Origin: an uncultured Chthoniobacterales bacterium | GTDB taxonomy: Bacteria; Verrucomicrobiota; Verrucomicrobiia; Chthoniobacterales; UBA10450 | Length of the DNA stretch: 29,494 nt | Reading direction: 5' to 3' | Assembly: GCA_955652255.1 (NCBI GenBank) | Contig: CATPAW010000181.1 | Span: forward strand, 1-29,494 | Part shown: piece by piece, positions 13,711-21,591 of the stretch | Position numbering within the stretch: the stretch's first letter is position 1 | How the letters are laid out: every line of letters starts with the position of its first letter | The notes under the pieces: model-generated | Told to the model about the DNA's origin: nothing | Databases searched by the model: none | Seen by the model: only the letters and a program-made list of their open reading frames with translations | Made by a program: the position numbers and the translations under genes

Positions 13711-16170
13711 TCAATCCCCCCAAAGAAAATGCTCGAGGCGGAGACGGTTGAGCCGCGCCTTAGCTTCTTCACTCCGGTTGCCTCCAGTTCCTGCCAAAGT
13801 CTGATAAATGGCGGCTGCGGATTCCCATTTGGAATCGTCTTCCAAGAGTCGCGCTGCGTTGAATCCCGCTTTGTAATACCAGAAGAGTTCGCGCCGCCGA
13901 TCGGGGCGTGCCTCGCTCTCCAGGACTTTGTAAAACGCCGAAAGCGCGCCCGCGCGGTCGGTTGCCTTCTCTAAACAAAGACCTTTTTTGAAAAGCGCCT
14001 GGTTGCGCCAGTGGATCGGCTCTTCCTTATCAGAAGCCAACTGATCGTAAGCTTCGATCGCTCGCCGATAATTTACGTTCCCACCCATCTCGAAAAGAAT
14101 GTCGCCTTTGCCGCAAAGTGCTTCTCGTTTTTCGGACGGGCCCGCGTCGCTCTTCAGCACTTCATCGTATAATAAGAGCGCATCCTGCGGCTTGCCCAGT
14201 TTGCGTTCGATTACAGCCTGTTCGTTGCGCGCAGCCCACTTCAGTTCGCCATTCAAACGCACCACTTGATCAAAAAGGACGATCGCCCGATCGAGCGAAT
14301 GCGCGCCCATGCTCGACAACGCCGATTCCGCTGCGAAAAACAGTGCCTTCTCCGTGAGCGGTCCTGACGGATTTTGCTGTGCGAGAAGCTCGAACTGCGT
14401 TTGGGCGTTTGGGAAATCCTGCCGGTGATAATAAGTCTCCGCTAATTTCATGCGCACATACGGCGCGAACGATGATGCTGCATGTTTTTGCAGAAAAAGA
14501 TTTCCGAGTTCGAGCACATCTGCGCCGTTTGCGTTCCCAGCGTCTTTAATCCAAATGAGGAGATAATCGCTTCGCTCCGCGGCCGCCGCCGTCGGTTTAG
14601 ATTCCGTTGCGCGGACGAGATCCTTTTGCGCTTCGTCCAGGCGCGGCGGCGTGGAATGAAAGGCCAGTTCGGCCAAAGCAACCCAGGCCTCCGAAGCGCG
14701 CGGGTTCCGGGGAAAATCGCGCAAGAAACTTTGCAGCGAGTCGGCTGCTTTGGCCCCACCGTTCGCCGCCTGCACCAGTCCTTCTTCGAGCCGCATCTCG
14801 GCGCGCGATTCCTCATCGCCGGCCTGTTTTTCAAATTCATCGTAATCGGCCAGAAAACGAGCGTGATCGCCGAGTTGGAGCCAGCCGATGGAGGCGTTGA
14901 AAAGCGATAACTTTGCCCATGGCGACGGTGAATGCGCGATTCTCTCAAAGGTCGCGGTCGCGATTTCGAACCGCTTCGCCAGATATTGAGCGTGTGCCGC
15001 CAAGAGATCGATGCGGTCGCGCAAAGTCGCCTCCGGTTGGAGAGCGCGCGCTTCGTTTAGGATCGCAATCGCGTCATCAAAATCGTGTTCTTCCAATTTG
15101 AGCTGCGCGTACTCGAGGAGGGCTGGAGCAAGCGCCGCGGATTTGGTTTCGCTGCGGCTCAATGCGGCAAACGATTCCAAAGCCCGGTCGCGACGTCCGG
15201 CCCGGAGATCGAGGCGCGCCAAATACCACTGCGCAAACCCCCGCCGGGGCTGCGCGGGATCTCTGCCCCACCGCTCAAGTTCATTCCGCGACAGTTTTCG
15301 CTCCGCGCGATACAGCTCATCTAATTTTGCAAAAATAAGCGCTAGATCGACATCTTGCGGATGACGCTCAATGAAATCTTCCAGCACATCGTCGCCTGTC
15401 TCCGGCGTTTTCAATTGCAGACGCGCATCGGCAATCCCGCAAAGCGCCGCAATCACTACCGCATGACTTGCGCTCTCCGGTCTTTTCAGAAATGCTTGAA
15501 ACGCGCCGATCGCTCTCTCAGGTCGCCGCAAGATCAACTCGAGTCGGCCGCGCAAAAGACGCCGCTCTTTTCTCTCTGCGGTCGACTTCGATTGCATCTC
15601 GTCCAGCACGCGCCGGGCGTTAACGGCGTCGGACTTGTCGATGTACAGTTCGGCCGATCGGAGCCGCGCCTGAGCACCCCACTGCTTGTCCGGAAAAAGA
15701 ATGAACAATTTCTGCAGTGCTTCATCCCGCCGCTCTAATGCTCGCAACATTTCCGCCGCTCCGAAAATTGCGCTCTCTCGAAAAGGCGAATTATCGGCCC
15801 TCGCCGACTCCTCGTAGAGCGGCAATGCTTCCGTCCATCGACGCAAACTGGCCAGAGCTTGCGCTCGCCAAAATTTTGTCGAGGAAATTTCGCGGAGCCG
15901 CGGATCCGCAAGCAAAGCAAGCGCGTCCGCTGGCTGCTTTGCCGCGACTAACGCTTCCGCAAGTTTTTCTGCGACGGCGCGCCACCCTTCCTCGGTTAAA
16001 TTGCGGCCGAGCAATGTTTGCAGACGCACCACCGCAACTTCCGGCACTCCTTCCGCTAACGGCGCCTCCGCCTCCGCCAGCTCAGGCGAAACTTCGGCGC
16101 GCGAAAATTGCCAGATGAGGACGAACAAAGCGGCGAAAACGAGTGCGCGACGGTCGCTAAATGCCTTCAT
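13711..16170 (-). CDS. Exported tetratricopeptide-repeat protein
   Basis: An 819-residue protein. An N-terminal signal sequence (MKAFSDRRALVFAALFVLIW..., about residues 1-25, cleavage probably after FSRA) sends it across the inner membrane. The rest is helical and consists of many TPR-like units, e.g. KFWRAQALASLRRWTEALPL near 100-118, YVRMKLAETYYHRQDFPNAQ, and QALFKKGLCLEKATDRAGAL near the C-terminus. TPR solenoids mediate protein-protein contacts; periplasmic ones of this layout recall YbgF/BamD-like envelope scaffolds. No enzymatic domain is visible and no partner can be named. Its start overlaps the uvrA stop as ATGA (16167-16170), so it is translated after uvrA, although no functional link is evident. 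One AGATCGACA copy (15344) lies inside, antisense. Confidence 0.8.
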   Translation of the reverse strand: MKAFSDRRALVFAALFVLIWQFSRAEVSPELAEAEAPLAEGVPEVAVVRLQTLLGRNLTEEGWRAVAEKLAEALVAAKQPADALALLADPRLREISSTKFWRAQALASLRRWTEALPLYEESARADNSPFRESAIFGAAEMLRALERRDEALQKLFILFPDKQWGAQARLRSAELYIDKSDAVNARRVLDEMQSKSTAERKERRLLRGRLELILRRPERAIGAFQAFLKRPESASHAVVIAALCGIADARLQLKTPETGDDVLEDFIERHPQDVDLALIFAKLDELYRAERKLSRNELERWGRDPAQPRRGFAQWYLARLDLRAGRRDRALESFAALSRSETKSAALAPALLEYAQLKLEEHDFDDAIAILNEARALQPEATLRDRIDLLAAHAQYLAKRFEIATATFERIAHSPSPWAKLSLFNASIGWLQLGDHARFLADYDEFEKQAGDEESRAEMRLEEGLVQAANGGAKAADSLQSFLRDFPRNPRASEAWVALAELAFHSTPPRLDEAQKDLVRATESKPTAAAAERSDYLLIWIKDAGNANGADVLELGNLFLQKHAASSFAPYVRMKLAETYYHRQDFPNAQTQFELLAQQNPSGPLTEKALFFAAESALSSMGAHSLDRAIVLFDQVVRLNGELKWAARNEQAVIERKLGKPQDALLLYDEVLKSDAGPSEKREALCGKGDILFEMGGNVNYRRAIEAYDQLASDKEEPIHWRNQALFKKGLCLEKATDRAGALSAFYKVLESEARPDRRRELFWYYKAGFNAARLLEDDSKWESAAAIYQTLAGTGGNRSEEAKARLNRLRLEHFLWGD

Positions 16171-19112
16171 CGTTTTTCCAGCAGGAGCGGCCGCAAAAAT
16201 TTTCCGGTGTAACTTTCTGCAAGATCGACAATCGCCTCCGGCGGACCGGTTCCGACAACCTTGCCGCCCTGCTCGCCCGCTTCCGGTCCAAGATCAACAA
16301 TCCAATCGGCGCATTTGATCATTTCCAGGTTGTGCTCGATCACAACGACTGTATTTCCGGCGTCGCGCAATTTCATCAGCACTTGCAGCAGTTTCTCAAT
16401 GTCCGCGAAATGCAGACCGGTCGTCGGCTCGTCCAGAATATAAAGTGTGCAACCGGTCGCTTTCTTCGCAAGCTCGGTCGCAAGCTTCACGCGTTGGGCC
16501 TCTCCGCCGGAAAGCGTAGTCCCGGCCTGGCCGAGCTGTAAATAGCCGAGACCAACATCGAGCAGCGCCGTCAACTTGTCTGAAATGGTCGGCACATTCC
16601 GGAAGAATCGCGCCGCTTCATCCACCGTTAACTTTAGCACATCGGCAATGTTTTTGCCTTTGTAGGTAATCTCGAGCGTCTCGCGATTGTAACGCTGGCC
16701 GCGGCAAACTTCGCACTCAACGTAGACATCGGGCAAAAAGTGCATTTCGATCTTGATCAGTCCGCCGCCCTCGCAATTCTCGCAGCGCCCTCCTTTGACA
16801 TTAAAACTGAAACGCCCCGCGTCATAACCGCGCACGCGCGCCGCCGGTAATTGCGCGAAGAGTTCCCGGATCGGCGTGAACGCCCCCGTATAGGTGATCG
16901 GATTCGAGCGTGGCGTGCGGCCAATAGCGCTTTGATCGATCACAATTGCCTTGTCGATTTGCTCGAGCCCGTGGATCGCGCGGTATGCGCCCGGTCTTTC
17001 TTTCGAATTGTAAAAATGGCGGAACAACGCGCGGCGCAGAATGTCGTCGACCAGGGTCGATTTGCCGCTGCCAGATACGCCCGTCACGCAAGTGAAACAG
17101 CCGAGCGGAAACGAAACATCCACATTTTTTAGATTGTTCTCCCCTGCGCCAACCACCGTCAGCCAGCCTTCGCCGTTTTTCGGCAAGCGTGGTTTCGTTC
17201 GCTGCTTCGGAATTGGAATGCGAGCTCGCCCGGAAAGATAATCGGCGGTCGCCGAATTTTTTGCACGCAAGATTTGCTCGAGACGGCCTTGCGCGACGAT
17301 CTGCCCGCCACGCGGTCCGGCCCCGGGCCCAAGATCGACAATGTGGTCCGCAGCGCGGATCGTTTCCTCGTCGTGCTCGACCACGATGACGGAATTGCCA
17401 AGATCGCGCAGCCGTCGCAGCGTCCCGAGCAATCGCGCGTTGTCACGTTGATGCAGCCCTATGCTCGGCTCGTCGAGAACGTAAAGAACGCCGGCCAGCC
17501 CGGAACCGATTTGCGACGCCAGCCGAATGCGCTGTGCCTCCCCGCCACTCAGCGTGCCGCTCTCGCGATCGAGCGTCAGATAACCGAGGCCGACTTCGAC
17601 GAGAAATTGCAGCCGCGTTTGAATTTCGCGCACGACATCGGCGGCGATCAGGCGTTGCTGCTCCGTTAATTGCAAGATCGACATATACCTGGCCGCAGCC
17701 TCGATCGTCATTTCGCTGAATTGATGAATGTTCGACTCGCACCCCTGGCGATTTTTAATGGTGACGGCGAGAATTTCGGGCTTGAGTCGCGCCCCGCCAC
17801 AGATTTTGCACAGGACGCGCGTCATGAATGCGCGGATCCGGTTGCGCGTGAATTCGCTTTCCGTTTCCTGGTAAAGCCGCTGCATCTGTGGCACGAGTCC
17901 CTCAAACGGACGCGCCTTTTTCTCCGTGCGGCCATTGCTCGAAAAACTCATTTCGATCGGTTCATCCCCAGTGCCGAAATAAAGCGCGTTTTTGAATTGC
18001 TCAGGCAATTCCGTAAACGGCGCGTCTTCGTCGATGCGGAAATGTTTCACGAGCGCGGCTTGCAAATGGCGATAATAAGCCTGCATTCGCTTCGTGCCGC
18101 GGCGCCACGGCATGATCGCGCCTTCCGCCAGCGTTTTTCCCGGATCGGAAACCATCAATTCCGGATCGCAAACCAGTTGCGTGCCAAGGCCGTGACAAGA
18201 CGGGCAGGCGCCAAGATGACTGTTGAATGAGAAGTGTTTCGGTGTCAGTTCTCCTAACCTAAAACCGGTCTCCGGGTCTCCGTAATCGGTCGAGTAGTGC
18301 AGCTCTTCCCAACCAGGAAGGAACGAATCTCCGAGCCGTCCATCGCTTTTCGAGCCATCCGACAAATTCGTCGGAGACGCGTCCCTACCTGACCGCAAGA
18401 TCGACAATTTATTCCCGCCCCACTTCAGCGCGGTTTCGATCGAATCGGCCAAACGAGCGCGAATTCCATCGCGCACGACCAGTCGATCGACTACCGCTTC
18501 GATCGTGTGACGCTCGTTCCGTTTCAGGCGAATCGGCTCGGCCCGGCCGAGCTCGATGATTTCCCCGTCGACGCGAACACGGACGAATCCTTCGCGCTTC
18601 AATTTTTCGACCACGTCGCGGAATTCCCCAGTTTGATTTTGCACGAGCGGGGCGAGGACGGCGATTTTTGATTGCGGCTCGTACGAGAGAATTTGATCGA
18701 CGATTTGTTGAGGAGTTCGTCGATGGAGCGGGCGTCCAGTGGCGGGGTCGTGCGGCTGGCCGACGGCGGAGAAAAGCACGCGCAGGTAATCGTAAATTTC
18801 GGTCGTGGTCGCGATTGTCGATCTTGGATTCGCGCCGGCGCTGCGTTGTTCGATCGCGATCGCCGGGGAGAGACCTTCGATAAAATCGACGTCCGGTTTC
18901 TCCATCCGATCGAGAAACTGGCGGGCATAAGCCGAAAGGCTTTCCACGTAGCGGCGCTGGCCTTCGGCATAGAGCGTGTCGAAGGCAAGAGACGATTTCC
19001 CCGAGCCGCTCAATCCGGTGATCACGACCAGTTTCTCACGCGGAATTTCCACGTGGAGATTCTTCAGATTATGCTGGCGCGCACCACTGATCTTGATAAC
19101 TTTCGCAGGCAT
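16167..19112 (-). CDS. uvrA: Excinuclease ABC subunit A
   Basis: The damage-recognition ATPase of nucleotide excision repair; it loads UvrB at lesions. At 981 residues it is near the usual 940-970. The first ATPase half has Walker A GLSGSGKSS (33-41), signature LSGGEAQRIRLASQ and Walker B YVLDEPSIGLH. The second half has Walker A GVSGSGKST near 678, the zinc module CENCEGGG...CEVCRGQRY, LSGGEAQRVKLATEL and YILDEPTTGLH. Two oddities stand out. Residues about 242-266 (DASPTNLSDGSKSDGRLGD region) match a palindromic element inserted in frame (18315-18390). The first zinc module keeps only CPSC; the CxxC expected before it is replaced by a YSTDYGDPETG-type stretch. Five AGATCGACA copies lie inside. 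Nested dyads just before the start may be operators. Confidence 0.96.
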   Translation of the reverse strand: MPAKVIKISGARQHNLKNLHVEIPREKLVVITGLSGSGKSSLAFDTLYAEGQRRYVESLSAYARQFLDRMEKPDVDFIEGLSPAIAIEQRSAGANPRSTIATTTEIYDYLRVLFSAVGQPHDPATGRPLHRRTPQQIVDQILSYEPQSKIAVLAPLVQNQTGEFRDVVEKLKREGFVRVRVDGEIIELGRAEPIRLKRNERHTIEAVVDRLVVRDGIRARLADSIETALKWGGNKLSILRSGRDASPTNLSDGSKSDGRLGDSFLPGWEELHYSTDYGDPETGFRLGELTPKHFSFNSHLGACPSCHGLGTQLVCDPELMVSDPGKTLAEGAIMPWRRGTKRMQAYYRHLQAALVKHFRIDEDAPFTELPEQFKNALYFGTGDEPIEMSFSSNGRTEKKARPFEGLVPQMQRLYQETESEFTRNRIRAFMTRVLCKICGGARLKPEILAVTIKNRQGCESNIHQFSEMTIEAAARYMSILQLTEQQRLIAADVVREIQTRLQFLVEVGLGYLTLDRESGTLSGGEAQRIRLASQIGSGLAGVLYVLDEPSIGLHQRDNARLLGTLRRLRDLGNSVIVVEHDEETIRAADHIVDLGPGAGPRGGQIVAQGRLEQILRAKNSATADYLSGRARIPIPKQRTKPRLPKNGEGWLTVVGAGENNLKNVDVSFPLGCFTCVTGVSGSGKSTLVDDILRRALFRHFYNSKERPGAYRAIHGLEQIDKAIVIDQSAIGRTPRSNPITYTGAFTPIRELFAQLPAARVRGYDAGRFSFNVKGGRCENCEGGGLIKIEMHFLPDVYVECEVCRGQRYNRETLEITYKGKNIADVLKLTVDEAARFFRNVPTISDKLTALLDVGLGYLQLGQAGTTLSGGEAQRVKLATELAKKATGCTLYILDEPTTGLHFADIEKLLQVLMKLRDAGNTVVVIEHNLEMIKCADWIVDLGPEAGEQGGKVVGTGPPEAIVDLAESYTGKFLRPLLLEKR
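18315..18390. repeat. Palindromic element inside the uvrA coding sequence
   Basis: Left arm 18315-18335 and right arm 18370-18390 are inverted copies matching at 16 of 21 positions. Within this, TCCGAC (18358-18363) and GTCGGA (18370-18375) form a perfect 6-bp inner stem. On the coding strand the right arm reads GGTAGGGACGCGTCTCCGAC, the same GTAGGG-type edge as palindromic repeats elsewhere. The encoded residues (about 242-266 of UvrA) are low-complexity Ser/Asp/Gly/Lys and do not match the UvrA core. An AGATCGACA copy (18398-18406) lies seven bases away. Confidence 0.65.
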
Positions 19113-19182
19113 CTTGACGACAAATGTCGAACCTTTAAGTCAAGCATAGCCGCGCGTTTTTCTCCAGTGAAAATCCCCGATT
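19113..19182. promoter_or_regulatory. Divergent promoter gap between uvrA and the small HisKA-like gene, with nested dyads
   Basis: This 70-base gap serves two divergent genes. CTTGAC (19113-19118) and GTCAAG (19139-19144) are inverted copies, and between them CGACAAATGTCG (19118-19129) is a near-perfect 12-base palindrome. Both lie within about 30 bases of the uvrA start. They do not match the E. coli (CTGT-N8-ACAG) or Gram-positive (GAAC-N4-GTTC) LexA boxes. They could be an operator for another regulator. Confidence 0.35.
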
Positions 19183-19449
19183 ATGAGTGAAACCGACCGC
19201 AGTATCTCGCAGGAAGAGCTCGTTCAGTTGCAAAAAAAATTCAGCGAGATCAAGCACTCGATCAATAACGCGCTGGCCGTGATGATGGCACTCTCGGAAA
19301 TGTCGCAGCGTCGCCCGGACTACGCGGAAAAATTGGCCACCACGGTGCTAGCCAAAGCCCCGCAGATCGTTTCGAGTTTGCAGGAATTCACGCAGGCCCT
19401 GAACGAGCAGGCCGACGCCAAACCAAGCGTGGCGGGCGAATCGAAGTAG
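19183..19449 (+). CDS. Small helical protein resembling a histidine-kinase dimerisation/phosphoacceptor (H-box) hairpin
   Basis: An 88-residue, all-helical, highly charged protein with no membrane segment. The segment EIKHSINNALAVMMALSEM (about residues 22-40) looks like the H-box of histidine kinases and Hpt-like proteins: a histidine (H25) followed by INN and a hydrophobic helix. KLATTVLAKAPQIVSSLQEF (about 50-69) would be the second helix of the hairpin. No ATP-binding N, G1 or G2 boxes follow, so it could not phosphorylate itself. It lies immediately before phoB-phoR with a 23-base gap, which suggests a role as phosphotransfer partner, decoy or inhibitor in that system. The assignment is an inference from a short motif; it might instead be an unrelated coiled-coil protein. 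Confidence 0.55.
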   Translation: MSETDRSISQEELVQLQKKFSEIKHSINNALAVMMALSEMSQRRPDYAEKLATTVLAKAPQIVSSLQEFTQALNEQADAKPSVAGESK

Positions 19450-19472
19450 CTAATCCCAAAGATCTGCTGCGG

Positions 19473-20168
19473 ATGGACGCTCCGTCGAGCAAAACCATTC
19501 TGATCGTCGAAGACGAGAAGGACGTTGTCGATCTTCTCGCACTGAATCTGCGCAAGGCCGGCGGCTTTGTTATTTCCACGGCGAGTGACGGCGTTGCCGG
19601 TTTGGACAAAGCGCGCCGCGAAAAGCCGGACTTTATCATTCTCGATCTGATGTTGCCGAAGATGCCAGGCCTGGAAGTGTGCAAGATACTCAAAAGCGAT
19701 CCCGCATCGCGGCAAATTCCGATCTTAATGTTAACGGCCAAAGCGGAGGAAATCGACCGGATCGTGGGCCTGGAATTCGGCGCCGACGATTACGTGACCA
19801 AGCCGTTCAGCCCGCGCGAAGTTATTTTGCGCATCCGGGCGATCATGCGTCGCGGTGAAGCCACGCCCGAAGACGAACGTCTCACCGCCGGCCCGATTAC
19901 GATCGATCCCGCCCGGCACGAGGTTTCCGTCGGCGGTAAACGCGTCAATCTCACCAGCATTGAATTCAAACTTTTGCGTACGCTCATGCAGCGGCGCGGT
20001 CGCGTCCAGGAACGGGATCGTTTGCTCAACGACGTCTGGGGCTACGAAAGCATCATCGACACGCGCACCGTTGATACGCATGTGCGCCGCCTGCGCGAGA
20101 AACTTGGGAAAGCGGGCGATGTGATCGAAACCGTCCGCGGTTTCGGCTATCGCTTGCGCGAAAATTAA
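19473..20168 (+). CDS. phoB: Phosphate-regulon response regulator, OmpR/PhoB family
   Basis: A 231-residue two-domain regulator. The receiver domain (about 7-120) has the acidic pocket E13-D14, phosphoacceptor D58 in IILDLMLP, the switch threonine in MLTAK and the conserved lysine K110 in YVTKPF. The C-terminal winged-helix domain (about 135-230) has the FKLLRTLMQRRGRV..RDRLLNDVWG and DTRTVDTHVRRLREKLG...IETVRGFGYRL blocks of OmpR/PhoB proteins, which contact tandem direct-repeat sites. When phosphorylated by PhoR it activates high-affinity phosphate uptake genes. The gene precedes phoR by six bases, and the pst operon with a candidate Pho box lies downstream. An AGATCGACA copy (19526) lies inside, encoding VDL. 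Confidence 0.92.
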   Translation: MDAPSSKTILIVEDEKDVVDLLALNLRKAGGFVISTASDGVAGLDKARREKPDFIILDLMLPKMPGLEVCKILKSDPASRQIPILMLTAKAEEIDRIVGLEFGADDYVTKPFSPREVILRIRAIMRRGEATPEDERLTAGPITIDPARHEVSVGGKRVNLTSIEFKLLRTLMQRRGRVQERDRLLNDVWGYESIIDTRTVDTHVRRLREKLGKAGDVIETVRGFGYRLREN

Positions 20169-20174
20169 CGGCGG

Positions 20175-21452
20175 ATGTTTTGGTTTCTGCTCTGTGCGAT
20201 TGTTGGATCGACAATCGCATTTGTTTACCTCGCGTGGCGAAAATGGATTGCGCCGTGGCGGCAAATCGAGCAACTCGTCCAGCAAATCGCGGCCGGCGAT
20301 CGCCCGCGCACGTTCCTTGTTGATGGGGCCGCGCAACCGCGGCGCGTCGGTCTGGCCCTGGAAAATATTTTCGGGCGCCAGCAGCATCTCGATCGGCAGA
20401 TTTCGGAAGCCACCTCTGGAACACAAACCGTTCTTTCCGCGATGCAGGATGGTTTGCTCGTGGTCGATTCGAGCCGGCGGGTCACGCTGGTCAATGAAAC
20501 GTTCCGGCAACTTTTCGCGCCGCACGAGATTTCACCAGGCGCGCCGCTTCTCGATACGGTTCGCAATTCCCAGCTCGAAAAATTGATCGTGGCAACGTTA
20601 GGCGCAGGAGAACAGAAACAAATCGAACTGGGTCTGCTCGATCCACAAAATCACCGGGAGCGTTGGATGCAAGTCAGCGCCGTGCCGATGAAAGACGACG
20701 TCGGCGGAATGACCGGCGCGGTCGTCTTGTTTCACGACATCACGGAGTTGAAGCGCACCGATCAAATGCGCAGCGATTTCGTGGCCAACGTTTCCCACGA
20801 GCTGCGCACGCCATTGTCGATCTTGCGCGGTTACATCGAGACCTTGATCGACGATCCGAAAAGTTCGAGCGCGGAACGCAGGCGCATCCTCGAGGTGATG
20901 GAACGGCATTCAAAACGTCTCGGCCTGCTCGTGGATGACTTGCTCATGCTCGCGCAGTTGGAATCGGCGGATTCAAATTTGCAATTGAGCGACGTCGATT
21001 TGCTAAAGCTATTTGGCGATGTGGCTCACGATTGGAAAAAAAAGTTCGCGGAAAAGGGGCTTGCAGTTGTTGTCGATCTTGCGCCCGATTTGCCGATGAT
21101 TCGCGCGGACGAAGCGCGATTGCAGGAAGTCCTCTACAATTTGCTCGACAATGCGGTGAAATATTCCCGCGAGAACGGCGAAGTTCGTCTTCGAGCTGAG
21201 CAGGGCAGGGGCGAAATTGCGCTCAGCGTGAGCGACGACGGCGTCGGCATTGATAAAAACGATCTGCCGCGCATTTTCGAACGTTTTTATCGCGCCGATA
21301 AAGCACGTAGCCCCGAAGGCATCCGGGGCACCGGACTCGGCCTCGCGATCGTCAAACACATCGCGCAACTCCACGGCGGCCGTGTCGAAGCGGAGAGCGA
21401 ACTCGGAAAGGGAACCACCATTCGCGTGATTTTGCCGATCAACAAGCTGTAG
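20175..21452 (+). CDS. phoR: Phosphate-regulon sensor histidine kinase
   Basis: A 425-residue membrane-bound sensor. One N-terminal transmembrane segment (about 2-20) is followed by a short basic stretch and a PAS-like domain (about 85-190; ends with FHDITELKRTDQMR). The dimerisation domain has FVANVSHELRTPLS with phosphoacceptor H208. The ATPase domain has LYNLLDNAVKYS (N box), DDGVGID (G1), IFERFYRADKARSP (F box) and GTGLGLAIVKHI (G2). One membrane span and an absent periplasmic loop are typical of PhoR, which senses phosphate through PstSCAB and PhoU rather than directly. The stop codon TAG (21450-21452) lies inside the left arm of a palindromic repeat. Two AGATCGACA copies lie inside (20815, 21071), both antisense. 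Confidence 0.92.
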   Translation: MFWFLLCAIVGSTIAFVYLAWRKWIAPWRQIEQLVQQIAAGDRPRTFLVDGAAQPRRVGLALENIFGRQQHLDRQISEATSGTQTVLSAMQDGLLVVDSSRRVTLVNETFRQLFAPHEISPGAPLLDTVRNSQLEKLIVATLGAGEQKQIELGLLDPQNHRERWMQVSAVPMKDDVGGMTGAVVLFHDITELKRTDQMRSDFVANVSHELRTPLSILRGYIETLIDDPKSSSAERRRILEVMERHSKRLGLLVDDLLMLAQLESADSNLQLSDVDLLKLFGDVAHDWKKKFAEKGLAVVVDLAPDLPMIRADEARLQEVLYNLLDNAVKYSRENGEVRLRAEQGRGEIALSVSDDGVGIDKNDLPRIFERFYRADKARSPEGIRGTGLGLAIVKHIAQLHGGRVEAESELGKGTTIRVILPINKL

Positions 21453-21529
21453 CCGCCCTCCTCTGGGCGACATGATGCGCGGCCGTGCGCGCGTAGCGTC
21501 ACGCTTCGCAGAGCGAAGCGCCTACAGCT
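21445..21529. repeat. TGTAG-type palindromic repeat that carries the phoR stop codon
   Basis: Terminal inverted copies AGCTGTAG (21445-21452) and CTACAGCT (21522-21529) frame an 85-base element. Inside lie CGCCC/GGGCG (21454-21458, 21465-21469) and a perfect 7-bp hairpin CGCTTCG-CAGAG-CGAAGCG (21502-21520). The TAG of phoR is the TAG of the left arm. The right arm overlaps the first two bases (21528-21529) of the candidate Pho box. Without a T-tract it is not a standard terminator. Confidence 0.7.
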
Positions 21530-21545
21530 GTCACACAAACGTAAC
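21528..21545 (+). promoter_or_regulatory. Candidate Pho box (PhoB binding site) upstream of pstS
   Basis: CTGTCAC (21528-21534), a 4-base spacer, then ACGTAAC (21539-21545) resembles the Pho-box layout of two 7-base direct repeats (CTGTCAT-like) 11 bases apart. The first half fits fully, and the second fits poorly beyond GT.A. Position supports it: 46 bases before the preferred pstS start, downstream of phoBR. The upstream end overlaps a palindromic repeat. Confidence 0.45.
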
Positions 21546-21591
21546 AGTAAACATTTTGACCGGCTGAAGCCGAGTGCGGCAATTTCGTCGC

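Noticed and set aside
19118..19129. LexA/SOS box at uvrA
   Set aside because: CGACAAATGTCG fits neither CTGT-N8-ACAG nor GAAC-N4-GTTC spacing, so it is kept only as an unnamed dyad.
21502..21520. Intrinsic terminator after phoR
   Set aside because: A stable hairpin is present but no T-tract follows; it is better explained as part of the palindromic repeat.
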